Source: Takashimella koratensis
Taxonomy: Eukaryota > Basidiomycota > Tremellomycetes > Trichosporonales > Tetragoniomycetaceae
Assembly (NCBI GenBank): GCA_003116875.1
Contig: BCKT01000012.1
Span: 496,001 to 560,000, forward strand
DNA: 64,000 nt
Direction: 5' to 3'
Positions 22,583 through 34,309 of this stretch are shown piece by piece. The position numbers were made by a program, and so were the translations under genes. Under the pieces are notes generated by a model, which was not told where the DNA came from, made no database searches, and saw nothing but the letters and a program-made list of their open reading frames with translations. Numbering within the stretch: position 1 is the stretch's first letter; each line of letters opens with the position of its first letter.

Positions 22583-23920
22583 AGCCAGAGAGTGAGCAGA
22601 GTCGGACCAACGAGCGAAAGGCAGGGATAGGGATAGATGTAGAGATACAGTGGGAAAGATTGGTCAGCACAGGGGTCTGGACTGGGGACAAGTGCGATTG
22701 ACTGCGGCCGTGCCACGATGTATGCGGGATGCCACCGAGACGTTGGCCGAGGTTGACTGGACTTTTGGTCGACTGCCACTGGGTGAATCTGCCACGCTGA
22801 CCAAGCTTAACCGACGACCCCTGTTCCTCTCCCAGATCTGCCATCCTCCCCTCCTCTGACATTCCGAATTAATCTGCTCTTCAGCTGGAGGATTGGTTAT
22901 TGGTTATTGGTGACGGTACTGTATATCCCCGATGCAGGCCCCTGTCTCGATCGAGCGCGGCTAGCCTGTGACCGGCCTTACATCTTACGAGCATAGGTCC
23001 AGCTTACAGGTCGTCGTCGCACACGGGGAACAATGGGGTCATGACGTAGCCACACCCAGGTTTAGCCTGTTTCCCGGCGCATGGTCCGGGTGAGACGTAG
23101 AATTCCCTTCGGCCATCGGCTCGGCTCTTGCTCCAGGACCAGGGACCCCACCGCATCACGCATGAGAATTAAACCCCGCGGAATCGGTTCTGCACGTTTC
23201 AGTGTAAGCAAAGGACGAATCAGGATTGGGTCTTCCACTTTGAGACGCACGCCGGACCGGGGGACGACGACGGTTGGACGTAGGCAAGGCTAGGCAAAGA
23301 GACTGACGCAGACCCAAGCATCATCCTCAGCCGCCAGCTGACTCAGCGGCCAAGCTGGGGGTTGCCATGCAGGGCTGGGGTCCAGGGGCGAAGCGTCACA
23401 GCCAGAGCCCAGCGTCACAGGATGACAGCAGCCTCGCGACCGCACTGCCTGCCGCATGCATTGACCGAGTCGCCGTAGCCGACCTTCCGGCGATCGATAC
23501 AAAACGTGCAGCCTCCCCAGACATTGCTCGACCGTTACCCCCTCGACCCCCACCCCACCTACCTGCCTTCTCAACCGGCCAAAACCCACCTCGTCGGCAG
23601 AAGAGACGACAAGAGAGAGCTCAACCTCGACTACTCCTACGTCAGCCGCTCCGCTACCTGACCTCCTGCCTGAATTCCACGCCAAGCGACAGCTCAGATC
23701 TAGCCTTCTCGCCGTTTGAGATTGATCAAAGCAAGGTATACAATCCAAGTGCACTGCACGTTTGGGCCTTCTACCTAGCTCTGTGCGAGATCGACCAAGC
23801 GAGTGCATTGAACTACTGCGCCCCGCTCTGCTATAAGCCCTCGATCGCAGCTGTCGACCAGCCAACCACCCCGATCGCCCCAACCCATCTCCTACACCGG
23901 CAGACACAGGCTCATACACC
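22583..23920. other. Spacer: GNAT 3' side and EGT1 promoter/leader
   Basis: 1.3 kb without a supported gene. A plus-strand ORF at 23367-23924 overlaps the EGT1 start codon in an ATGA arrangement, and an antisense ORF covers the same stretch. Neither resembles a protein family. The region probably holds the EGT1 promoter and leader. Confidence 0.55.
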
Positions 23921-26900
23921 ATGACGAACCAAATCTACACTCTCCCTGCTCCCGCTTCCCTGCCTGCTGCTTCGCTGCGTGACCAGATCGAGCGGGCACT
24001 ACACGGCACCGAGCAGCCCACGATCCCGGGCTCTACCCCCGACGACCGCGCATGGGCTTTCAAACGCTCCGTTCCTACGCTCGTGTTGTACGACGAGGCG
24101 GGTTTGCGGCTATACGACCGAATCACCGCCGATGCCCCCGAGTACTACTTGTTCGATGACGAGCTCAACCTGTTCAAAACTCACGGTGCGGAGATTGCCC
24201 GCGCCATGGGCTTTGGAGGCTCAGGTGGTGCGCAGAAAGAGGAGAGGAAGGAGAGGGATGAGCAAGAGCAAGAGTACGAAGTCTCTGCGCGACCGTGGAA
24301 GCCGGGACGATGGGGAGACGTTGATGTGGGCAAGTGGAACAACGGGGTGAATGGTGAACAGGGGATCGGAGGCGGTTGGAACAGGGGTTGGGACGTTGTC
24401 GAACTTGGCGCTGGGTGAGTCTCTCCTCGCGATCTGCACCGGGTAAGTTGTATGCTGACAATCAACCGGATCGGCATTCTCATAATTCTTTCCGTCCTTC
24501 CCATATTTCACCTCGTCATCGCCATCCTTCCCACTCCCACCACCGTCCTCACGACACAGTGCGCTCCGCAAGACTGCGCACTTCCTCACCGCCCTCTCCT
24601 CTGCCCTCCCTATCCCTCCCGCCGATGCAGCTTCCCACCCGGCGCCGATCACCTACCACGCCCTCGACCTCTCTCTTCCCGAGCTTGACCGCGTGCTCGG
24701 CGAGATGGACGAAGCATTTGGTGATTCCCTCAAGGGCCGAGTTGACTGTGTCGGTTTACACGGCGACTATGACGCAGGTCTGGACTTGATCCGATCCGGC
24801 AAGCTTGCGAGCCTTCGAACTTCCCCAGCTACCTCGCCTTCGCCCCTGCGCGATGCACATGCCACGCTCCCTTCCCCCGAGCTCGAGCACGACTCGTCAG
24901 AAGAGACTGATTCCCCGCCGCCCGCGACACCGCAGGAGAGGCTCAAGCACCTCGAACCTAGCCCGACGTTCAGCCCTCTGTCGACTCACTTGGGCACACC
25001 GGGCAACGACATGTCCCCGCTCCCTCCCCTCGTAGACTTGTCCGACCTCAAGGGACTGGGCCACTCCGGCAATGATCTAAGCGGAGACGCGCCTCTTGGC
25101 CCTCCTTTGTCCATCACGCCTGATGTCTCCGTCTCCGTCTCCAGCATGGGCAACAGCAGCAACGGTGACAACGACGACGCCCAGCGACGACCTTTGCATC
25201 TCGTCTTCCTCGGCTCCTCGCTTGGCAACTTTTCTCGCGAATCAGCTGCCCCATTCCTCGCTTCCCTCCCTCTTCGAAAGGGTGACACTTTCCTCCTTGG
25301 CCTCGATGGCCGACCGGCTCCTGGGCCCGAGGGTCGCAGGAAGGTCGAGGTCGCTTACAACGACCCGCACGGCCACACCAGGGCCTTCGAGGAGCACGGG
25401 TGGGACGTTGTCCGCGAGACCCTCGAGCTTGAAGGCGACAAGGCTGGAGCGGGCGTCGAGTTTGTCGGCCGATACAACGAAGTCCTCGGTGAGTGGGAGG
25501 TCGATTGATGTGTATGATCCGTGAGAGTGATCTGCAGCCGCTTTGGGGGCGCAGGAGGAGAATGGAGGAAACGAGGCGAAGGCCGCAGTCGGGAAAACCG
25601 CACATAGCTGCCGCCGGGGTAGAGTGGGTATGACACCCCCTGCTCGGCCTCAACCCCGGCGCCTTCTAGCTTTTCTCACACGTCATGATCCGTCCGAGAG
25701 GAAGACAACGGAGGGACCTCGGGTTATGATTTACGAATAGCGGATTTGAACTAGCTGGCTGACATGTTTCGTGGTCTAGGCCGTCACGAGGCGTACTACA
25801 GGTCAAAGGAGCGACAGATTATTCCAAATGCGTTGGGTGATGTCGTGTTGGAGAAAGACGAGCTGCTCAATATTGAGTGGAGCTACAAGGTGAGTCGAGG
25901 ATGCACGTTTCATACCTGCGCCCCCGCCATCGAGAGCGCCTCTTGGGCGCCCACAGCACACAGCCCACAGCCCATCTTTCACCCATTCCGTCTCTTTCAC
26001 AATTTTGATCAACACCTTCGCTCTCTTGATACTATCTAATCCTCCTCAACCTCTTGCTTCAATTTCGCCACCCATCCATCCTACCATCACCCCACACTAA
26101 CACCACTCCAGTACTCCCTCTCTGAATCCCTCGAGCTGTTCAACACTGCCGGCTTGCGCGTCATCAACTCGTGGAAGGCTCCGGAATCCGAGTACAGACT
26201 TTGGCTACTCGAACGACCCGAGACCGTTGTCGCTCCGACTATGACTATCAACCCCACCGTGCCCAAGGGTGTGATCGAGCGCACCAAAAGCGTTCCCAAG
26301 TGGGATGAGTGGGTGCAGATGTGGAAGATCTGGGATCAGTAAGTTGATCTGCTCTGCTCTCATTTTGAACTCGAATGTAGCTGACCACGATCGCAGCATC
26401 ACTCTCCAGATGATCCCCAAAGACCTGCTGCACCAGCGCCCGATTGACCTTCGCCACATCTGCCTCTTCTACCTCGGTCACATGTGAGTCGTCCCCACCC
26501 CTCAAACTCTTCTTTGAATTCTACTGACCCACGACCAGCCCAACGTTCCTTGACATCTACCTCTCTCGCATCACTGACGGGACCCACACCGAGCCTGTCT
26601 TCTACAAGGACATTTTCGAGCGCGGGATCGACCCGGATGTCGACGATCCGACCCAGTGCCACGTGAGTAAAGTCGACCATCTCCCCCATGTCCATCACCC
26701 GCCGCGAATCCGTGCTGACATGCCAACTCAGTCCCACTCCGAGGTGCCCACTCACGAGTCTGACTGGCCAGCGCTCGACGAGATTCTCGCTTTCCGTGAC
26801 CGCGTCCGAGCGCGCGTTCGGGCGCTGTACGACTCGATCGAGCAAGGCGACAAGAAGATGTCGCGATTTGTCGGCCGATCATTGTTCATGGGGTATGAGC

Positions 26901-27931
26901 ACGAAGCGATGCACGCCGAGACACTGCTTTACATGCTCCTCCAGTCCCCGCTCACTCGTCCGCCGACAGCCGTCGCGACCCCGCAGTGGGATTTGCTCGC
27001 CAAGACCTGGGCACACGATACCGCTGTCCAGCGAGTGATCACCGTCCCAGCTGGCGTCGTTCACATGGGTCACCGTGACCTCGAAGCCGAGGACGCGGGC
27101 TTCCCGACCCACGAGGGATGGGAGCAGCACGAGTTTGGGTGGGACATTGAGAACCCTGCGGTCTCGATCGGCGTCAAGGGATTCAAGATCGACGCCTTGC
27201 CAGTCTCGAACAACCACTACCGCGCCTACCTGGCCAATTTGCGTGCCGACCCGTTCCTATCCTCCTTGGCAACCGAGGACGCGCCCGCCTCGTGGGTCAA
27301 GGTCGAAGGCGAGTGGAAGGTCCGTACCCTCTACGGGCCCGTCGGATTCGACGTCGCCGGTGCTTGGCCGCTCATGGCGAGCAAGCTCGAGATCGAAGCT
27401 TATGCAAAGTCCAAGGGCGGAAGGCTACCGACTGAGTCTGAGCTCAGGGCGCTCTGGGAACACCCGGACGGACCTCGACCCGCTGGCCAGACCGCCAACG
27501 TCGGTTTTAAGAACTGGCACCCTGTCCCGTAAGTCGAGGGGAGCAAGTGAAAGATAGGAATTGAAGCTGACGAGTTTCCTCCGCAGGCCCACGACGACCA
27601 CCACAGACAACGCCGGAGTCAAGGTCCATGGCCACAACGGCGGGGNCTGGGAATGGACGTCGACAGAGTTCAAGGGGCTCGAAGGGTACGTCCCTTCCGA
27701 GCTGTACCCGGGCTACTCGGCCGACTTTTTCGACGGCAAGCATTTCGTCGTGGTAAGTGTCTTGAACCTGGCGCACGTCTGCTGTGTATGGAAACAGTAC
27801 TGACTTGATATCAGCTCGGTGGGTCGTTTGTCACTCTTCAGGCTATCGCGGAGCGCAAGTCGTTCAGGAACTGGTACCAGTCCAACTACAAGTTCTCTTT
27901 CATCGGCGGTCGCGTCGCGTACGATGCCTGA
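23921..27931 (+). CDS. EGT1: Ergothioneine biosynthesis protein EGT1
   Basis: Nine exons: 23921-24414, 24560-25488, 25780-25889, 26112-26338, 26397-26483, 26539-26662, 26732-27528, 27587-27752 and 27815-27931, giving 1016 residues. Three modules are visible. (1) A histidine-specific SAM methyltransferase (EgtD-like) at about 1-585: ELGAGALRKTAHFL, LHLVFLGSSLGNFSRESA, FNTAGLRVINSWKAPES. (2) A DinB-like iron-binding part with HEAMHAE (HxxxHxE) near 713. (3) An FGE-sulfatase fold (EgtB-like) from about 759: VITVPAGVVHMG, FKIDALPVSNNHYRAYL, GGRLPTESELRALWEHP, GGSF and RNWYQ. Family role: trimethylates histidine to hercynine, then joins it to cysteine with O2 and Fe. Two low-complexity inserts (about 75-155 and 250-372) make it longer than the S. 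pombe enzyme. One ambiguous base (27646) falls in the codon before WEW. Confidence 0.95.
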
Positions 27932-28602
27932 GAGAGTTTGTCCCNNNNNNNNNNNNNNNNNNNNNNNNNNNNNNNNNNNNNNNNNNNNNNNNNNNNNNNN
28001 NNNNNNNNNNNNNNNNNNNNNCCCCCCCCCCCCCCCCCCCACACACATCTTCACTTCACTTCCCCCACTCAGCTTCGAATTTCGAAGCCTGTGTATGAAA
28101 ACACGGCAACATGGACTGTGAAAATTTCTGTAAACCTTCAGCAGGCGACGTCAATCACTTTTTCCAGATGTACGAGAGAAGGAAAGGAAAGGAAAACAGA
28201 CGAAAACGACAAAAACAGATCCAAGTGTGGGAAAAGAAAGAAAGAAAGAAGGAAGAAATGTGAAAGAAAGAATGAGAGAGAAGGACGAGACGTGTGAAGT
28301 CGCGAAAAGAGTAGAAGGAGAATAGGTCCAAGCTTTGAAGCTACAATCACAGTTCAATTACTCTTGTGTATCACCATTTTTGTCATCAGACCTTGCGAGG
28401 TTTTGCTATGCATTTTTGTTCGTACCTTGTCGTTTAGTCCAGGGTGGTTTCATTTCGATGTGGAGAAGTGATGGTTGAGGTAGGGCAAGGCAAGGCGATG
28501 CATGTACATGATACGATACAGGTCAGTGCATGGGATGAAACCGAGTCGAGGTAGATGAAAGCAAAGTAAGAAGGCCAAGAGATGCCTGTTAAAGGAATAG
28601 AT
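27932..28602. other. Convergent EGT1/PRI2 spacer containing an assembly gap
   Basis: It contains 77 N (27945-28021), a C run and A/G-rich sequence at 28170-28300. No gene is seen. The two 3' ends face each other here. Confidence 0.7.
27945..28021. other. Assembly gap (N run) abutting a poly-C tract
   Basis: 77 unresolved bases, directly followed by 19 C at 28022-28040 and an ACACAC run. A C homopolymer probably stopped the sequencing. Confidence 0.97.
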
Positions 28603-30631
28603 CTAATCAACGACCATGTCGTCTTTGCCTTTAATCGCTTCGAGGCGTTCACTAAAAACAACATTAGCACACAATCTGAATCATCCTCTTCTCCATCTCC
28701 CATCTTCCATCTCCCATTCCTCGGAAAATCCACCTCTCTTACACTCACTTGGCCAACTCCCGACTCCGATCTATCCATTTGTTGGGATGAATGACACTTT
28801 CACTATTCCCCAACCCATCCCCTTTCTTGACCCCATGTGTAATCTCAAACACCCTGGTACAGGCCAGGTGGTAATGTGATCCCTTGACGTTGTCCATGAT
28901 CTCTTTGAAATCGGGGGATCCGCGCTCGAGGGATGGGTAGGTAGATAGGAGGAATGAGGAGAGGTTGTCAGGTGAGAAGTGGCGGAAAGGACAGCCGTGG
29001 GAGTCTTGGGTCCCCGGTTGATTGGCAGTGAGGATTTGTTGACACCTGTGATACGGTCAGCAAGACGCACCGAGCGCGATCTTCCCCACGAACACAGAAT
29101 TGAACAAGAGATCAAGACTCGCGCCTGCAACCTTCAAACCCTCGGTACTCACGATTTCGGCGGATAGTTCATCCGTTTCCCTTCCTGCCCATACCCGTGT
29201 CGAATATTGTACTTGTACTCTTTATTGAATTTATCATCCGTCATTGTCGGACCGTACATTTTCCTCCAAAACACGATAGCCTCATCCAACGGTAATCCTA
29301 TCCCCTTGAGGAAGAGACCCAATTGAAGCCTTCCGAAATGTTTCAAGTGGTGATCACGTTTGAGTCGGTCGTAGAGGTTTCGCATGCAAGGTGGGAAATG
29401 TTTACGAGCGACATCGTCGACCATCTCGGCGGTGACGAGAGCGCCAGAGTTGGAGCCTTCACCGTTGACTTGGTAATCGCCTGCTCCGAGGCCAGAGAGG
29501 AAAGAGGCAGCCAGGTGGTCGATGACGGGGCCAAGGCGCTCATCTTCGTCTAGCCGAGGAAGGTTCTTGGCAGTCAACTGGAGGAGGTCAGCGCGGTACT
29601 TGAATTCCAACGAGGTAGACGCGATACCCACCTCGAGAGCCTTCTCCAGACGCGACCCGAAAGCCTGCAGAACTAGACTGATCTGCGACGACTGTGGCAC
29701 GTACGCCATACCACCGCGCACAAACACTCTTCTTGAGCCAACCAGGTCGGGCACGGTATACCAAGGAACCTAACCATGTCATAATGACAAATACAAGAAT
29801 GTCGTCAGCTTCGTGTCGCCTCTCATCCATCGCCCCAGCTACGTCACTCGCTAAGACCAAAACCTACCTTGAACCAACTCTCAGCACGGAACGCATCGTC
29901 TTTTGTTCCCCAGGGCATACACGTCCTTAGCTCCGGGGCAAGTGCAGCCTTCTCGTCGTCATTGACCACTTGCCAGTCGAACTGGAGTGACCGAAGGAAC
30001 GCCGCGCGCTCGTTGACGTCGTCTGTCTCGAACCGGTGTCGAAAAAGGCTCATTTCTGACCGGACGAACCGCGCTCGCAGGTCGGGACTGGACATGGGAG
30101 GAGATATTTAGTGACCGCTGTCTAATGATGAATCTGAACAGAGGGTCGCTCAAATCACTCACCTTCGGCAAAAAGCGAGTCGAAGCACCCAGTGCCCAAT
30201 CTCATCCCTCCGTCGCTCCTCGTCCAAATTCGCCGTCCGCGCCGTGTTGCTTGACAACTGCAAATGCTGCTTCACGTACGTCCCGATCGCTGCGGAAAGC
30301 TGGGCATAGGGAAGGGACCGATGCGAAAGGGATTCGATATGTGAGAGGACGCGAAGGCGGGCGATCGCACAGGTTTCGAATTCTTCCAGCGTAATATCGA
30401 GGACTGGAGGCCGATCGTAGCTGTGAGATGAGAAGGGTGGAGTGTCAGCGATAAGTTATCGAGCAGAAGCTTGACTAGGGGCAGAGACTGGGACGCGGGG
30501 ACGTACAAGTTCAGTCGATAGGGATACCGGCCACTAGGTTGTCCTATATTCGAGTTTCGCTTGTTCAGCTTGACCTCGAGTGGCCCTCCGCCCTGCACGG
30601 GGACATTGTGTCGTGTCGTAGGCTTGAACAT
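28603..30631 (-). CDS. PRI2: DNA primase large subunit
   Basis: Exons 30631-30507, 30420-30163, 30087-29868, 29769-29632, 29577-29153, 29045-28749 and 28651-28603 give 503 residues. Family blocks: GRYPYRLNFYDRPPVL near the N-terminus, LRLAFCRS, RFFVR-like RARFVRSEMSLFRHRF, VPWYTVPDLVGSRRVFVRGG, LTAKNLPRLDEDERL, and the C-terminal 4Fe-4S domain. Its four cysteines are near residues 311 (FPPCMRNL), 390 (CQQIL), 407 (HGCPFRHF) and 451 (HLACTRVFE). Role: partner of the catalytic primase Pri1 in DNA polymerase alpha-primase, positioning template and initiating nucleotide. An in-frame ATG 22 codons upstream exists (30697), but MFKPT is the usual start. The intron 29631-29578 is 54 nt, in frame and stop-free; removing it restores the family spacing. 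Confidence 0.95.
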
Positions 30632-31314
30632 GGCGAGGGGGTTGGTGGTGATGAAGCAGTTGACGACAGACGACAGGACGACAGACTGGAAAATCAAATT
30701 GAGAAACCAGACGCGTAGAGGTCAACATTGCCGCGTCGGATCGTCGGAACCAAACCGCAGACCCGTCACGTGGGCGTATCAGTCTCCTCCGAGTACACGT
30801 CATATATCTCTGCGGTGACCATTGGCGGAATAGAGTTTGAGCAACCAACGACTGACCCCAGCAACAACATGTCCTCTGCCCAACCTTAACCTCACCTCAT
30901 CTCACCCGCACCCCTCTACCTACTCGACCACGGAGCCAACCTTGCATCTCGCTCTCGCCACCCACCGAGCTTGATCAGACGCCGCTGACGACGCGCGCAT
31001 CCCGGGGCGACCGACCTATTTACGTCCCCCGGGTGTGCACTTCTCTTTTTCTTCTTCATCTCGTACTGTCTCTCTCATCCGTACATTCATCACTCTCAAT
31101 CCTCCAACATTGCTATATCGCTACCTATACGCTATATAGAATCAAACGACAACTCACATTGCAATCTACCAATCCCCTCCTCCCCTGTCCCAACCTCCTT
31201 CTCCCCTTCTCTCCACAAATCCAGAACTTTACCAATCTCCCCCGATCTTTACATCCCAAACACCCGACCCCATCTTAATCCCCCCATCTTCAGTCGAAAC
31301 CGACCCGACTCACT
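30632..31314. other. Divergent promoter region PRI2/GLE1
   Basis: About 680 nt between divergent start codons. The GLE1-proximal half is C/T-rich with a CTATATAG motif at about 31131, typical of a promoter and 5' leader. No gene is seen. Confidence 0.6.
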
Positions 31315-33355
31315 ATGAAGTTCGGGATCGTCGACTCTGACTCGTCCGAGGACGAGTTTGTACATGTCGAGCCTATCGAGGAGGGCTATTCCTCGGACGA
31401 GTACGAGGTAGTCGAGAATCCCAGGTAAGCTCTAGTTCTCTCCTCGGTTCTCCATATTCACCTCGTATCAAACTAACCCTGTATCACTTTACAGTCGCAA
31501 GCAGAATATCAGTCACCTCGGCCGTAACATCCGTGCGATCTTCGACGACTCAGACACGGACGAAGAGCTAAACGCTCGTGTTCCTCCCGGCCTCGTTGAG
31601 CCACCCAAGACCTCCCTTGTTCCGCTTCATGGCCCGCCCATCGTCATCGCCCACACCAAGCCCAAGCCCAAGCCCAACGCGGTACCTGGCTGGATCCTCG
31701 CCGAACCGACAGTTGACCAGCTCCTCTCCGAGTCTGAGAGCAATTACGACGGCTGGCTCAAGGTCGCCGAGGCGCAAGCCTGGCGCGACGGCCACGAAGT
31801 CGCCGATAAACGCGTGAACCATCTTGTCCAGCTCGCGGCGCAAGCCAAGGCCGAGCTGCGTGCTCGACAGCGTGCAAAGGAGGCGGAGCTCGATGCCGAC
31901 TTGCATAGGCAGTTTGACGCGCTCTCCATTGCCCACCAGAAGGATGACGAGGATACTGCGAAAAGATTTGCCGCCAGAGAAAATAAGATTTGGGACGAGG
32001 TCGAAGAGGCAATTAGAATATACGAGGAGAAAGTAGCGCATGCGCAAGCGCAGGCAGCGGCGGAAGCGAGGAGACAGCGTGAGGCGGAGGAGGCGCGGAT
32101 CGCGGCTCAAGAGCGCGCACGTAAAGCCGCCGAGGCGAAAGTGAAGGAAGCCAAGGCAGCGGAAGCGCAAGAGAATAAAGAGCGACAAGAGCGCGAGGCA
32201 GCTCAGGCTGCGGAGAAAGAGAAGGCTGAGCGGGAGGAGAAGGAGAGGAAGGAGAAGGCAGAGGTGGATGCAAAGCGAGGAGGAACGGCGATGGATACGT
32301 GGAAGACTTGGGTGGAGGTGCAGCAGGCCCTCAAGAAGGATGTGATCGAGGTTGTGAAGAATGAGAGAGCGTCGTTGAGGCAGGGGATGAGGTTGATCAC
32401 CCGAGGTGTCGGCCAGGTGGTCAACACCAGAGAGTCTATTTTGCGTTTGGTAAGTGACGGATTTTGCGCGTTTTCCACTTTTCTGTTTCCTCAAACCGGT
32501 GGTGTCGAGCTATGAGCGTATGCTAACTCTCTATCCTCGCAGACGAACGAGATCCACGATATTTTTTCGTCTCAACTTCCCACGCCCCCAACAGTATCGT
32601 CCCCAGCGCTCCTCCGCGATCCGGCCACCCAAGAATGGGCCGTCGCACAGCGGTACATTTACCTCTTGTCTCATTTCTCCAAAGCCATCATCAAGCAAGC
32701 CGAGGCCGAAGTGAACGCCAAGCCCGACGCTGCGTTCCCGCTCGGTCGAGTGATCGTCGGTCTCCTCCTCCGTGGCCACGCTGCGCTGGGCGACGTCCTC
32801 TTCGCTCGATTAGTAAAGAAGTGTCCCTGGGTCATCCCGTACTACCCGCACCGACGACCCGACCAGCCTCGGGAAGAGTACGAGAAGTCGACCGGCCGGC
32901 TCTCGGACGAGTCTAGGACCGTCTACATTGACCGAATGGCTGGTATCGTCACCGTGTACTTTGCGGTCCTTCAAACTCCGCTTGCCTCTATCGTGCAGAC
33001 CTTGCCTGGTCCCGCACCGACGAAAGACCAACTCCAAGTTCTCTTCAACACCCAACTCCGATCTTCCGCTTCCTGGACCTGGTTGGCGCTCATGACCCAA
33101 TCCAGCTCGGGATCGCCCTCGTCCCTGCCCCCCGCGGCCCGTCTCGTCACGGTCTTCATCAACATCCTCGGCCCCGAGTTCCTAGCGCAGTACCGCATAC
33201 AAGGAAAGAAGGTGCTTGAGATGATCCGCAGGGATGGAGTAGAAGGAGGCAAGTTGGAAGGAGATACGGTCGCGGATAAACAGAGACTCAAGTTGGTCAT
33301 GGACGATTGGAGCCAGAAGGGGCGGATTGAAGGGTCTAAGGCGAGGAACTGGTAA
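31315..33355 (+). CDS. GLE1: mRNA export factor GLE1
   Basis: Exons 31315-31424, 31495-32449 and 32543-33355 give 625 residues. An acidic N-terminus (MKFGIVDSDSSEDEFVHVEP) leads to a long charged helix at about 165-310, rich in A, E, K and R (EARRQREAEEARIAAQERAR), and then the GLE1 domain from about 320: RYIYLLSHFSKAIIKQAEAE, LGRVIVGLLLRGHAALGDVL, LVKKCPWVIPYYP, YIDRMAGIVTVYFAVLQTP, ASWTWLAL. Role: at the cytoplasmic face of the nuclear pore, with inositol hexakisphosphate, it activates the DEAD-box protein Dbp5 to release mRNPs. The layout (coiled coil, then helical repeat domain) is complete. Confidence 0.95.
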
Positions 33356-33400
33356 TAAGGTGGAAGGGAGAAGAGGCAGGGGTAGATGAAGACGGGGAGA

Positions 33401-33448
<48 letters not shown>

Positions 33449-34309
33449 CGATGTCGATGAGAAGTGGCTGGGAGGATTGATAAGTTGGTCACTGTAATAA
33501 AAACCTGTATTGCTCATATTGTCCACCACGCATAAGCCGAGGTTATTGAACCCCCCTGCGGCTACTCATTTTCATGCATAGTCTCGTGTATACGACAAAG
33601 TAGATGCGCATGGACCTGAGCATACGCTTGAGCATGGGCCTCATGAGGGAGGCGGATACCTCAGAACGAATAGGGTAATGTTAAGAGAGTTTGACAGATT
33701 CCTCTTGTCCAGCCTCAAGGCGTTCACTGCTGTATGTTTGCCGGGACGAGGTCAGTCGCACATTTGGAGCGGATCGCGTGCGTCAAGATGGTATATGCAT
33801 ACAGGAATTCGACACGTATTTGCCCCAAGGCTGTTTGGACTGCAGATTAAGACACAAGAAAGAAACAGGCAAGGGTGTGGGACCGATCATGACGAGGGCA
33901 GGTGTAGGTAGGTAGGTAGGTAGATGGTGGAATGGGTTTCGCAGTCGGAGTGGAATGGAGTCAGAGATAGCGAGGACCAAATACTGTACTGGAGGCGATA
34001 TATGGTTCACACTCTACCAGTGAACGGATGGGTAAGAACAGACGACAGAGAACGGCAGTCGTTGTATGGCTCGTTGAAGGCGCACCAGGCGTCACTAAGT
34101 TGAATCAAGCAGTATTTTTTGCTAAAGTTTATGTGATTCTTCGTTGAGAAGAGGCGGGAGGGCAAGTGAGAAGTGAGAGAAACGAGGTGGCGAGGTTGAA
34201 TCGAGGGTCGCTGGGGTGGATGTTGACAGGCATGTAGGTGTTCGTTGAGATATGAGATGATGGAGGAGATAGAGGGACTGGAGAGGAGTGAGAGGAGTGA
34301 AGGAGGGAT
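33356..34309. other. Convergent spacer GLE1/NEP1 with (GA)n
   Basis: About 950 nt between convergent genes, longer than two 3' UTRs need. It includes the GA microsatellite. I see no gene on either strand; ORFs are below 80 codons with no family resemblance. Confidence 0.6.
33400..33445. repeat. (GA)n microsatellite
   Basis: An almost pure run of GA units in the GLE1 3' region. Confidence 0.95.

Noticed and set aside
23290..23922. 210-codon minus-strand ORF upstream of EGT1
   Set aside because: It overlaps an equally long plus-strand ORF, has arbitrary composition, and no homology I recognise.
28771..29130. Frameshift in the PRI2 Fe-S domain suggested by a 119-codon ORF
   Set aside because: The correct frame reads HGVKKGDGLGNSESVIHPNK without interruption; the other ORF is a shadow frame.
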